From: Parus major
Lineage: Eukaryota > Chordata > Aves > Passeriformes > Paridae
Assembly (NCBI RefSeq): GCF_001522545.3
Contig: NC_031776.1
Span: 30,904,342 to 30,968,341, forward strand
Reading direction: 5' to 3'
DNA: 64,000 nt
Shown piece by piece: positions 23,462 through 34,500 of this stretch. The notes under the pieces are model-generated. The model was given only the letters and a program-made list of their open reading frames with translations, was not told the origin of the DNA and searched no databases. Within the stretch, counting starts at the first letter, position 1. Every line of letters begins with the position of its first letter. The position numbers were made by a program, and so were the translations under genes.

Positions 23462-25214
23462 AGAAAAATATTTCCCTATCTATAATATTTGCCTATCTAT
23501 ATCTCTAATAATAATATACAACTCATCATAATAGATTTTGCTATTATGAAAGGCAAACTGTATTTTATGTGTGTGCTGTAATTTTGTTATACAATGTTAC
23601 AAGTCAAAAGGGAACACGTCTGACATGTTCTTCCCTCGGGAAAGGTTTATGGAGTTATTGCCTGTGAATAATCCCAGAGTTCTTCTGTGTTCTAGTCACG
23701 TTTCTCCACCTTAGAGTAGTTTATTACTTGAACGAACAGAGAGGGAAAACTCAACAAGTACGCTACTTTAAAGGCAACATTAAGCAATTCTGGAGCTAGC
23801 ACTGGTGATTTCTCTGCATTTACATTTTATGTTACCAACCACAGCTGGTCCATAACCAGATTTCTCCAAAATTCAGTGCAGAGAAGTGGTAAAGAATTGG
23901 TCCCAAAACACAGACATTCCCAACTGTGTTCAATGTTTGCTTAGGATTATTCCTGCCCTTTCATGCTGAGTGCACAGCAAGCAAGCAGAAGTTAGTACAG
24001 ATGACTCAGCTGCCCGAGTTCTCTGTTATTCCAAAGCTGTGACTGGCACTCAATCACACCAAGGAGTTTTTGTTGTCCACTCAGGGCAGGGCTGTACCTG
24101 CAAGTTTTGGACACAAAATCAAGCAGGAAAACACTGTCAATAGATGATACATTGAATATCTCTACCAGAATGTAATTGTTTCCCTCATGAAAACACAGGC
24201 CTCACAGTAACCCAGAAGTTCTCATTTAGCAACAGTTACAGCTGAGATGCACAGTCCTGGCCTTATACAATGTTTAGGGGGTTCCACACTACCAACAGAT
24301 GTATCAAATGTTTTCTTCAATCACTTAATTACTTTGGTAATGATTCCTCCTTGCACCAAGGGTCAGGGTATCAGTACATGGAGTCCTGGGAAGATGCAAA
24401 CAGGCAAGACAAGATGCCAGCTCCGATTGCAATAAAAGACCTTAATGGTCCTAATCAACTTCTCCTGGGGCCTCCACCCACTCTCTTCCTATGGTCATGG
24501 AATAAGCAAGCAAATGGGTGGAACTTCTATTGTGGGACAGGCCTGGCAGAGCTAAATAGGAATAATTGGTGGCCTACTTGTCCCACACTAAATAAGGAAT
24601 AAACATGTTAGTGGTCAGTTCGGATTCTCCTGACACTTCAGTGCTGCAGAGGGTTATGTTCTCTCTTCTTTCAGTCTCTTGATCACTATGATGCAAGAAT
24701 CTAACATTTCCAAACTTTCTCAAGGAACACCCCTTGAGCAGGGAGCCCACTCACCTACACAGTTTTCACTTTGCTAATCAAGGCACATAATTAGCTTGTA
24801 ACTGCCATGTTTTTTTTCATTTAGCTATGTCAGATATAAATACTGTGAAATATGTAGGGTGCCATCCTGTTCCTGAATGGGGGATCTGGTTGACACAATC
24901 CAGCTTGAGAACTGTGAGCCAGTAAGGGCCACTGTCCCCTTTGGGAAGAGCTCTGCTGGGAGACCACTGTTGTATATTTCTATTTAAGAACAAATCCAAC
25001 TCGAAAGTGACTGAAGTGTTAAGTCAGCTCCTGTATATGAGCTATACAAATTAAAACCATTTTTAATGGGAAAGACTGAAAGTGCTGTAGTTGCTATTAT
25101 TTCACCTGCTTTGTTTCCCTATGACATGAGTCAGTTCCACAAATCACAGCAGATCATTTAAGAAGTTCCTCATCTTACTCAGAAGGTTGTCCAAGGCTTT
25201 GATTATTCAGTGCC
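23462..25214. other. non-coding stretch with unrecognised open frames
   Basis: No known repeat or gene is recognised. A 110-codon plus-strand frame (24270-24602) and a 60-codon minus-strand frame (24817-24999, containing PKGDSGPYWL) look mildly coding-like in codon choice but have no recognised domain and weak splice contexts. They could be remnants of an old transposon or chance. Confidence 0.5.
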
Positions 25215-25481
25215 TCATAAAATTTCCAAATCCCTCATTAAATGCCAGTGAGCTTTTCTAAGCAGGAACGCAGTACAATGCAGGCTGAAAAGCGAAACTC
25301 CCAAGTACCCAGCATTATTGCAGATGCTTGTGAGTGCAGGCAAATATCCTTCAGCATGCATTTGTAAACCTCGAGGAAGTGAATCATCATTTTCTGTCCT
25401 GTATGGAGAAATCCCAGAGGAATGACACCAAACACCAGCAGGGATTTTTTGTCCATTGTCACCAAAACCATCTCCGTTTGC
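25215..25481 (-). CDS. candidate second exon of a small minus-strand gene, unrecognised
   Basis: Minus-strand frame of 88 sense codons plus TGA (25217-25215), opening directly after an AG (25483-25482). It begins ANGDGFGDNGQK and ends ...LMRDLEIL. Many codons are purine-N-pyrimidine (AAC, GAT, GGT, GAC, AAT). The frame is phase 0, exactly what the candidate first exon at 26091 (ending in ATG) requires, and joining them gives a protein of about 89 residues starting M-ANGDGFG. The intron would be 609 bases. Weak points are the acceptor, whose pyrimidine tract is broken by a run of A, and the absence of a nearby polyadenylation signal. A hydrophobic stretch (YLGVSLFSLH) lies near residues 60-70. 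I know no homologue. It may instead be a chance frame, or an exon that continues by splicing. Confidence 0.35.
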   Translation of the reverse strand, partial: ANGDGFGDNGQKIPAGVWCHSSGISPYRTENDDSLPRGLQMHAEGYLPALTSICNNAGYLGVSLFSLHCTAFLLRKAHWHLMRDLEIL

Positions 25482-26090
25482 CTAATTTTTTTTAAAAAAA
25501 TATTTTTTAACCATTTTTTGATGATTCAAGGCATGTGATGAATATCGCAACAGATATTGACCAGAGTTCTGCATCTTATTATAACCTACAGCTATGTTTA
25601 TTTAATTTATATTACGTTGTGGATGGAGGTAACCAGAAACAGTTTTTTACTTTGATGACGGAAAGAAGGCTGTATGCATAGAGTAGAGCAGGATTGGCCA
25701 CGAGGTGTCACCCAGCCTCTATGAGCTCTTATGCAGGCTGGGGGAACCAGAGCATTCTGAAGCTGAGCTAAACGAGACACTGTCTCGCCAGTCCAAAACA
25801 CAGTCATCTCCTCACTGCAAATCTGCGCTGATGGCTCTCAGAAGCCAACTTCTGGTGGCGTGTAGAGCGTGTTTAAAGACAGCCTAAGCGGCGGAACAGA
25901 CACAAATATCCCTTTCTGACGCTTAGGAAACGTGTTGGCTGGTGTAACGCGTCCGCTCAGTGCGGGCAAAGCCGCACTGCTGCCAGCGGCGGGCTCCGCG
26001 CCCGGCCTGGCGGCTTTGCTGAGGGAAACCCTCTCAGGAGGGGTACGAGCCCGAAGAGGCAGAGGCCAGGAGCCGCCTCCGCACACTCAC

Positions 26091-26288
26091 CATGGCGGGC
26101 GGAGGCTGTGACCGTGACCGGTGCCCGGTGCCCGTGACCATGCCGGGTGACCGTGCCCGCACCCGCGGCCGTGGCCGCACCCGGGCGGTTCCCCCCTCAC
26201 GGCCGCCCCTGCGCGCTCCGCGCCCGGGCGCGCACTTTGCAGACACTCCCTCGCTCTGCCTCGCCCTGTCACAGGCGCTTCCGGCCGC
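26091..26288 (-). CDS. candidate first exon (5' UTR plus start codon), partial
   Basis: On the minus strand, CCGCCCGCCATG ends at 26091 and is followed at once by GTGAGTGTGCGG, a textbook donor. The start has G at -3, and G at +4 after joining to the candidate exon at 25481, matching the Kozak consensus. First exons ending exactly at ATG are known in vertebrate genes. An additional ATG lies 48 bases upstream in the same open frame, so an N-terminal extension (MVTGTGHRSRSQPPPA) is possible. The exon enters the assembly gap, so its 5' end is unknown. Degenerate GTGACCG/GTGCCCG repeats occupy 26107-26160. Confidence 0.4.
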
Positions 26289-26863
26289 NNNNNNNNNNNN
26301 NNNNNNNNNNNNNNNNNNNNNNNNNNNNNNNNNNNNNNNNNNNNNNNNNNNNNNNNNNNNNNNNNNNNNNNNNNNNNNNNNNNNNNNNNNNNNNNNNNNN
26401 NNNNNNNNNNNNNNNNNNNNNNNNNNNNNNNNNNNNNNNNNNNNNNNNNNNNNNNNNNNNNNNNNNNNNNNNNNNNNNNNNNNNNNNNNNNNNNNNNNNN
26501 NNNNNNNNNNNNNNNNNNNNNNNNNNNNNNNNNNNNNNNNNNNNNNNNNNNNNNNNNNNNNNNNNNNNNNNNNNNNNNNNNNNNNNNNNNNNNNNNNNNN
26601 NNNNNNNNNNNNNNNNNNNNNNNNNNNNNNNNNNNNNNNNNNNNNNNNNNNNNNNNNNNNNNNNNNNNNNNNNNNNNNNNNNNNNNNNNNNNNNNNNNNN
26701 NNNNNNNNNNNNNNNNNNNNNNNNNNNNNNNNNNNNNNNNNNNNNNNNNNNNNNNNNNNNNNNNNNNNNNNNNNNNNNNNNNNNNNNNNNNNNNNNNNNN
26801 NNNNNNNNNNNNNNNNNNNNNNNNNNNNNNNNNNNNNNNNNNNNNNNNNNNNNNNNNNNNNNN
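26289..26863. other. assembly gap (575 N)
   Basis: A run of 575 undetermined bases inside the CpG island. Its true length may differ. Long open frames that seem to cross it are artefacts of translating N. Confidence 1.
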
Positions 26864-26960
26864 GCGCACGGAGCGGAGCGGGGAGGTTTCGCCGAGCGCG
26901 GGTGGCGGTGCCGCGGGTGGGAGGATGGATCTCGGGCGAGAGTCTGTTGAAATCTCCCCC
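26864..26960 (+). promoter_or_regulatory. right shore of the CpG island; possible end of a plus-strand first exon
   Basis: CpG-rich sequence resumes after the gap. A donor-like CGCGG|GTGGGAGG occurs near 26913-26916, and a GAG|GTTTCG near 26885. Either could end a plus-strand first exon that begins inside the gap. No start codon in a convincing context can be assigned. Confidence 0.3.
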
Positions 26961-29900
26961 TTACGATGCCATTTACAAGCTCTCGGTTCCACCCGGTTTG
27001 CTGGTTTTGTTCCCTCTCCAATGCTTTGTAAATCTCTAGGAAGTGAATTTGAGAAAAAGGTTCCTGAAAGCTGTCATCTCGGTGCCAAATGTGCCTTGGG
27101 CTGCCATACCTACTACTTTTTCTTTTTTTTTTTTTCTTTTTTTGCCAGAGGTGAGGTTTGGATTGGAAAAAACAGTGCTTTTTATTTGCCGGCTTCGGTG
27201 TTTCTTACACATCAACATCACCTTGTGGTTTGATTGCAGGGATTTCTCTGTCAGAAGCACTGACTGACCTGGTGTGATTGCATAGGTGTGCAAACCTACA
27301 TTGAGCAGATTCTATATTGTTTTTTCTTGAGTTTCAGCAACTGTTTAATGCAAAGTTACTTTCTGGCATATTTAGGGGAAAATAAATGTCACTCTGTTTT
27401 GAGGAAGTAAATCTTGGTAGAGGTTTTCCCCACTGTCAAGTGTCTGTTGGTTCCATCTTTTCCTGTTATGGTACAGCATCAGTCCAGTCTTTTGAGAGCA
27501 TTTTTTTCCTTGTGGCATTGGGGTCAGCAAACCTGAGAAAGTGAATTCTCGATTCTTGCACTAGGTTTTGTTACATCGATCTCTCTTGATAACTGTAGCA
27601 AGAATAGAACATTCTTTAAATGAAGGCTCACTCTTGAGATTCATATTATTATACAGTCTTATTTGTCTAAAAGGCTCTGTCACCTTGTCCCCATGTAATA
27701 GTATGATGGCTTTTTCAACAGCATGACTCATAATCCTAAATACAGGAATGAATTTTGACTTAGTGCTGTGCAAGTGCTTTATCTCGGCAAACAGCTTTGT
27801 GTGTAAAAATGCCAGTAGCGTGAGGGAGTCGCTGGTACTCATCTGCTAATCTCTGTCCTCGGGAGGACAGCGTTTAAAGTTGTTTCCAAATTGGGCGTAT
27901 GTCCAGATCAATGAGGCAGTTTCAGTTCTTTCAGAATAATTTTGCCATTTCATAAAAAGCTTTCAAAAAAGGAGGAACTGGTTAGTTTTTGGTTTCTATA
28001 TTGTTGAAACCATTTTGCCTGGGGACACAAAGTTCAATTTAGTCTGAATGGGTGATTTACCTTTTTCCTTCTTGATCTCTGTGTAATGACTCTGACTATA
28101 TTTCATGAGAAACCCTGCTTACTGCAGCACCCACGGTTCACATAATTACTGCTGGTTGTACCAGGCATAATAATAGGGGAAAGAACCTTACACCTTTTTT
28201 CTGGTGATTTTACTGCATATAAGATACTTTCACTTCTGCTTTCTGTTCTTTGCCTATCTGACATGTAGGGAGTAGTTTACTCCTAAAATGGCCTGTGGAG
28301 CAAGTATGTTTACTGAAATAATTGTCTGTTCTTCATGATTTAACATATGCAGGCTGTTTTCTGTTGCTCTTATGTAGAATATGGATTTATTTTGTATGAA
28401 GAGAATAAGGATTAAATAAGAACATATGCTTCCTCTTTTCTGGGTGATAAATCCATCTTGCTGTCCCGGAGGAAGGCAGCTTATACAGCCTGGACTGAAA
28501 AGATGCTGAAAGACAAAGTGACTGAATGCTGAATATAAGAAGATCAGGTTGTCTAAGCTCCCCAAACTAGACTGCCTAAAACTTGGGAAGCAGCCAGCAA
28601 CATTGGGTGCAAAACATGTAAAATCCTTAATCTGCTTCATGAAATAGAATCCGGCAAAACAATGAAGCATTCTGAATTCTTAAAATTACTTAGAATAAAG
28701 ACAATTTCTCTCCAGTTTTAAGTCATCTCCCTCCAACCAGATTCCCTTCTGTTCCCTTGTATAAAAAAAGAAATCTTTTTATTGCTGATTTCTATGCCTC
28801 AGATAATATGTGGAATTTTATTAGCACCACTCTTTTCCCTTCAAGATCGAAGTTTGTTTTTTTAAATTTAATTTTCTGGGTTATGTTTTTGGCATTGTAT
28901 ACTGCTGTCATCTAAGAAGTTCACTCTGATTTTGCTCTTGTTCAGTAAAATAACTTAGTGTGCAGTTTCATTTCTCATTCTGGCTCCAAAATTTTAATAG
29001 AACTTCAGGAGTCATTGACATTAACTGCCCCTAGCAGGTATTATTAGCTATGTGGTAGGTGTTTTGTAGGCTTATGTGAATGCAGTGTTCATTTTTTGAG
29101 AAGATTGAGGTCTAAAGGAGACTTGGTGTTTTATGAGAGAGTTTGTTAGGAAGAGCAGTCCCAAGGGAGATCCAGCGGCAAACATTACGGTTGTTTGCCA
29201 GCAGATTGTCTGACTTGGTGTTTGCTCAGTCTCTTAAGTAGATGGTGGAAAGAAATACACTGAGGAATATCAAAGTGCTAAGTTCTAATAGTGTTTTCAC
29301 TTATATCACATCATTCCCAAAGTGTCTGCAGAACTCTAGTGCTTAGCCTGTTTTGGAACCAGACTACTCCAGCAGCAATTCTTGGTGAAAAACATCGGAA
29401 GCATCTGCTGAGGAAATGAACATGCTGCACAGTACTAATCAGCTGGGAATCTGATGAGTGGAAACTCTTTCAGGAATCAAGCAGTTTTGCTATTGCTGCA
29501 TCTTCAATTTTAAAAAATTCTAAACTGTTTGGAGTGGAATAAGGTCATTCTTCATTCCTTTCTAGTTTTGCCAAGTTAATATTTGTGCATCTCTGGATTT
29601 CATATACCACATTCATACATGAACTCAAGAAAACCCAGAACACCAAAACTTAATCGTTTGTTCTTCCATACTTCAGAAGAAAAAGTGGAATTTTGTATTT
29701 GCAAACCTCTCTATGGCCAGCACACTCAAAACCCTCTTGTTTTCCTCTATTAGACTCCTATTATTGGCATAGAATATTGTAGTTTTGAAGGCTTCCTTAT
29801 CTATTAGACTTTCATATCTTAAAGACCTGAGACCTATAATGTAATGAAGTATAATTTCTGTACAGAATAAATCTTATTCAGATCATGTTTTGATAGTGGC

Positions 29901-31019
29901 TTGATTTCCGTTGCTTTTGATGCTATTTTGTTTTTTAATGTTTCTTGCTTGTTCCTGTGAGTTAAGTTACTGTAATTTATGGCTACAAAGATTGGGTGAG
30001 TAGAATTTTGTACAGACTTAGACTAGTTTAGTGGAGGGTTTTGGATAGCGATGTAGGCTCTCTAAAGTGGATGTGGTTTGAGGAGGGGCCACCAAAACGA
30101 TGAAGAATTGACAACACAGGTACTGACACAGGCTCCAGGCGTGAGGTAGTGGCTTTCTGTGGCAATGCAGACTTTTATCAAAGTGGATTAGCGTTCTTCT
30201 TTTACTCAAGCTGGAATAGCATACACTTGGGCCGTGATGCAGCTCTTTCTTTTAGAAACTTCTGCTAAAGAGATTTCATACCTGTGTAACAGCTTGTGTA
30301 CTAGGGAGACGCTGCAGTGAGAGTACAAAGAGGAAATACTTTGGGAGACAGGGATTCCCTCTTACAGTACTCTAAATAGCAAAGTCCTTTTCACGAGGAA
30401 AGCTTAAGTCAATGTAGTGATTCATTTGATATATTATTTATGGTTTGTATGAGTTAAGAATCCTGTGATCCTGGCCCTTTGAGTCTCACAAGGACCTCTT
30501 AGCTAACTGTATTTTTTTCATATATCCCACAGGCATTCCAAACTGTTTAACCTTATTAGTCTAACCTGCTGACGTTTGTCTTACTGATTTTTATATCCTG
30601 ATAAGGTCCTGTAATCTTTGAAAGCGATCAACCACCTCTTTTGACCTTGTCCTTTAGACAAAAGAATTTCCCCAGATTACAAGTAGCAGGCTGAACCTGA
30701 TTTTACATTTATTGGTTGTTGCTCATGGGTCATGTAGTTTGTTACATTTCTTTATATATAATTTTTGACATAAAATGTATTCCTTGTAGTTATGTTTCCC
30801 TAGAATAGTTTTAAAACTAAAAGCTTTTTTTCCCATTATTGTTAGAGTTAGGTCATGAAATTATTGCTGCTTGTTTCCCATTGCCTGTTAAGGTTGTGTT
30901 CCTCCCTTCCTATGTGCATCATGACTGGTTCAGCTTTTTATTTAACCTGTGTTGAGGGCCTAGCAAAGCATTCTCAGACAGCTACTAATCAAGTAACAAA
31001 TTGCATGCTAGGTAAAACT
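26961..31019 (+). other. intron-like non-coding stretch
   Basis: T-rich on the plus strand, with a pyrimidine tract at 27118-27143 and no enclosed exon that convinces. A GGGCCACCAAAACGATGAAG stretch near 30085 has slight resemblance to the body of CR1 but is too short to call. It is likely part of the first intron of a plus-strand gene starting in the CpG island. Confidence 0.5.
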
Positions 31020-31160
31020 CCTTCATCAAAAGCATTGTCAGGCTTTGGAACAGGTTGCCCAGGGCTGAGTCAGCATCTCTGGAGGTGCTTAAAAGATGTG
31101 CAGACCCTTGGAATCCATGATCTCAAGTACCTTTCCCAACCTGAGATTTTGTGATTCTAC
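31020..31160 (+). mobile_element. CR1 LINE 3' end fragment, plus strand
   Basis: TTTGGAACAGGTTGCCCAGG, then CATCTCTGGAGGTGCTTAAAA, then GGAATCCATGATCTCAAGTACC and a terminal CCCAACCTGAGATTTTGTGATTCTAC follow the avian CR1 3' end in sense orientation, down to the GATTCT-type terminus. It is 5'-truncated, as most CR1 copies are, with moderate divergence. Confidence 0.9.
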
Positions 31161-31419
31161 ATTGTCCTAAAAGGTACAAACTGTAATGAATTACCATTCT
31201 GCCCAAGATTTTTTTGTGAACTGGATGGTTTTTGGCCTTTGGAAGATACTGAACACTTGGATTCTTCTACATTGTGTCATTGTCCTCTTGCCTACAATAA
31301 GTGTTACCAGAGTGGATTAACACCTTTTTACCGTTTTACTAATAATTATCTTCTGTATCAGTATATATTCCCTTGGGCAATAGTTGTCTTGAGTTTGAAA
31401 TGCTGTGTCTTATCCTTCA

Positions 31420-31423
<4 letters not shown>

Positions 31424-31454
<31 letters not shown>
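31424..31454. repeat. poly(T) tract, 31 bases
   Basis: Thirty-one consecutive T. It lies 44 bases before a TTCTGCAG acceptor-like site and could belong to the pyrimidine tract of the candidate exon at 31499, or be the tail of a minus-strand retroposed copy. Confidence 0.95.
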
Positions 31455-31498
31455 CCTGTTCTCACTCTTTTTCTCTGTTTGATTCTTTTTTTCTGCAG

Positions 31499-31581
31499 AG
31501 AACTCTTACTGTTCAATGCAGCTTCAATGCAGTTTTTGAACTCTGCAGAATGCATGTGATATACCTGGAAGACAATTTCAG
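31499..31581 (+). CDS. candidate coding exon, plus strand, unrecognised
   Basis: A very strong acceptor (T31 tract, then a further pyrimidine run and TTTCTGCAG, ending at 31498) precedes 83 bases that end at TTTCAG|GTATTT, a moderate donor. The phase-0 frame reads RTLTVQCSFNAVFELCR then MHVIYLEDNF with a split final codon (AG|). Codon choice looks coding-like. Its end phase is compatible with both the candidate exon at 37626 and the one at 52658. It sits downstream of the CpG island in the expected sense. I recognise no protein family, and the open frame is short enough to be fortuitous. Confidence 0.3.
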
Positions 31582-34500
31582 GTATTTAAGGACCCACATA
31601 ACTAAACTTGTATTTTCTCTTCTATTTTGACCTTCTTTTTCATAAAATGAAGCATAAAATGTGTTTTGATTGAAGATGAATATCTGAAACATTTCATTAG
31701 ACACATAAACCTTGTCTGCATAGTATATATGAATTAAAAATATATGTAACTCCTTCATTCAGTGGATTTGAAAATAGGTATAGTATTCATAATAAAAATC
31801 CTTGAACAGATAATCTGCCTCCTAACAAGCTTATATAATTGCTTGTTACGTGATTTCTATGAGTCTTTCTTGATAGGCCCTGTTCAAGTACAGTTTGTGC
31901 AATGACTTAATTTTCTTTATTTTTGATTTAGAAGAGTGAAAATATCAGCTCTGAGTTGCTCAAGAAAGTTTAATGCTGCACCATTACACCTCTGTATCAG
32001 GCATTCCAATTCATTTCCTTTTTCTTAGAGTTTGCTTCTCCCTGTACAGGTTAGATCTGACAGTATAGGAAAAGGGTGTGGAACACACTGTAAACCACTA
32101 AAAAAAGATTTCTCAGTCTTTACCACTCAGACTTTAGCCTAGGTTTCACAGGATATTTGACCACATTATTAAAGCTAGCTTGTTCCAGTCAGCCCCTTAG
32201 CACATTGTTTTGTTTTCTGAGTTGTTGTGAAAATGAGCAGTTTGGTTCCCTGTATTTCTTTCCGTGAAATGCAGTTTCTCTATCAGGATTATTGATCCTT
32301 CAAGAACGTGATGAAATGCAGTATCATTCTGTTTACACTTCACATCTATTTGTGTTATGCAGCTACTTTTCTTTTACTAGACTGCAAAAAAGCATGCAGG
32401 AGCAGAATGCTTCCAGTGGCTTTTCTGCTAAAGCTAACAGCTATTTTAGTACAGATTAAATTAACCAGTTTTGAATACTTAGTCTAATTTTAAGAGCCTG
32501 TAAGCAAGTTGCCATGTTTTATGGTTATACTTTAAATATGGTTATGGTTATAGCTCAAAATAAAACATTAGCTTGTTATTTTAATAGACATTTTCTTAAA
32601 TACCAATAGTTTGTTTATATATCAACAATAATAGTGGAAAAAAATTCTTTCTTTTGATAGCTTAACTTCTCTTGAAAGACAGACTTATAGATAAGCTTTA
32701 GTTCTTGTTGAAATACTTTCTCTGAGTTTGAGTAGCTCAGCATTCCTAAGTTCAAGAAATTGGATAATCAGTAAAATAAAAACTTCTGACTGTATTAATG
32801 ATGTGAGAAATGAAACCAAGTTGCAGGAGTGTTGGTTCACAAAGTGACTGGACCTATTACTGAATCTACATCCTGGTGGTTCGAGGCCTCTCAGGCAGCT
32901 TATTGATATTGGGTTTTGGCCCCAGCTATGAATCTTTGTGAAGTATTTGAAGCAACTCCACTTGGGCTCTGGATTGATAACTTAATGGGATGTTTCATGA
33001 TTCCTTTGAGGAAAAGCTTACAGTAACTTTCACCTGACCTCTTGTGGCAAAATTCTCCCTGTGGTAAATTAGAGAATTTTTGAGGGAGAGAGGATCTTCA
33101 GGCTGGAAGATGCTTGAGGGCTTGGTTTCCATTAAAATTTCTGCATGCTTGCATCTGAGATGAAGTTCTGTGGAACTGTTCTTTCCCACCATAAGTTTGG
33201 AGTTCCCGTTCGGTAGTTGATCCCAGCTGGCTCCTGTAGGTGCAGTAAAGGAGCAGTTGTTGCAGCACTGTTGATTTTTTACCGTGGGGATTCAGTGTTG
33301 CTGCAGGAAAGGACTGGATCTTTGTAGTGATGTCAGGAGAGTTTAACCACAGTGGGTGAAGTTCTGTGCTGGTGCAAAAGACACATTGCAGTTTACTTAA
33401 GCTTTTTTTGAGTTAATGCTACTTAAACCTCTGTGTCTGTGTACTGAAACCAGCACAATGACACCCAAGTGTGCGCTTAAACTTTCCTTTGAGGGCTGTA
33501 CTGGCTAAGACAGAGCAAAAGCTTGTAACAGGTTCAGCTTCTGTTCAGCTCCTATTAAAGTCCTTGTACCTTGATTCATTTCCTGGCGTTGTGGTTTCCA
33601 TATGCACTGGTTGCATAGCTTTTGCACCATGTAGTGTCACTACTGAGTTACCTAAAACATGTCTAGCTACACTTTCTTACACACTGAGATATTGGCATGT
33701 ATATGGCCACCTCTAGAGGAAAGAAAACTATGAGCCTTATAAATGGAAAAAAGTTTCATTTTTTAAAAGCTGTACTTGAAAAATAGTACTGTAGTTTAAC
33801 TATATATAGAAAACTGGTCTACATCAATTTTGCATTTTTTAGACTTAAGAAGGGAGTTAGATGGAGACCTGAAGAATCTGTTTTCTAATGTTTTGGGGTT
33901 TTAAAAATGTTAAGAAACAGGGGTTCGTTTTTTCCCTACATTTGAAGTGCAAGTTTTCTCCATCCCATGTACTTAAAGAATGGATTTTTTTTCCCATCCA
34001 CCATTAGTAGTCTGGTTTGTTAGAATTGTCTTTGGCTCTATTCTGACTGTTGTTTGTACCTCCAGTCTGTTCTCCCTTTGAGTATTGCTCATGGTGGATA
34101 TGGAAAACTTGAACTCCACTGCCTACTATCAATATACATTTTTATGCTTGTTGATCCAAATTTAAAAACAAAGAAAGCCTCCTCACTGTATAAATTCCTG
34201 ATGTACAATTCAGTGTTCACACTATTGATTTTGGGTATGCATTATGAAAAGAGTTTTTAATTAAGGTGTACTCTTGCCCTTTGACAAGCTACAGAATATT
34301 TTTAAGTATGCCACCCACCTTATTCTTTAACTAAAATTTGACGTTTAATTAGAAAGGCTGCTGATGCAGCACTGTAGTTTGGCAGAAATTACTGTAGGAA
34401 CCTTACAGTGTGTACCTTGCCTGTACTGTGGGGATCAAGCCCATTGCTCAGGATCAAAATTTTTTCCATGCCACAAAAATGCAGGATTAAAACCTCCTCA

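Larger units (their letters stand above)
25860..26960. promoter_or_regulatory. CpG island, likely (bidirectional) promoter, interrupted by a gap
   Basis: G+C and CpG content rise sharply from about 25,860 and fall by about 26,960, with dense CpGs (CGGCGGGC, GCGCCCGGGCGCGC, GAGCGGAGCGGGG) on both sides of the N run. This is the only such block in the window and marks a promoter. A start codon with a strong splice donor faces left at 26091, and the DNA to the right is T-rich and intron-like on the plus strand, so transcription in both directions is likely. Any transcription start sites and first exons probably lie partly inside the unsequenced 575 bases. Confidence 0.85.

Noticed and set aside
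26087..27039. Open frames of 250-315 codons across the CpG island on both strands
   Set aside because: They are open only because the 575 Ns translate without stops. Nothing can be inferred about coding in the gap.
29990..30200. Possible CR1 body fragment around GGGCCACCAAAACGATGAAG
   Set aside because: A single short match with no supporting flanking similarity.
31358..31555. 65-codon minus-strand frame with a long Lys run
   Set aside because: The Lys run is just the 31-base poly(T) tract read backwards.
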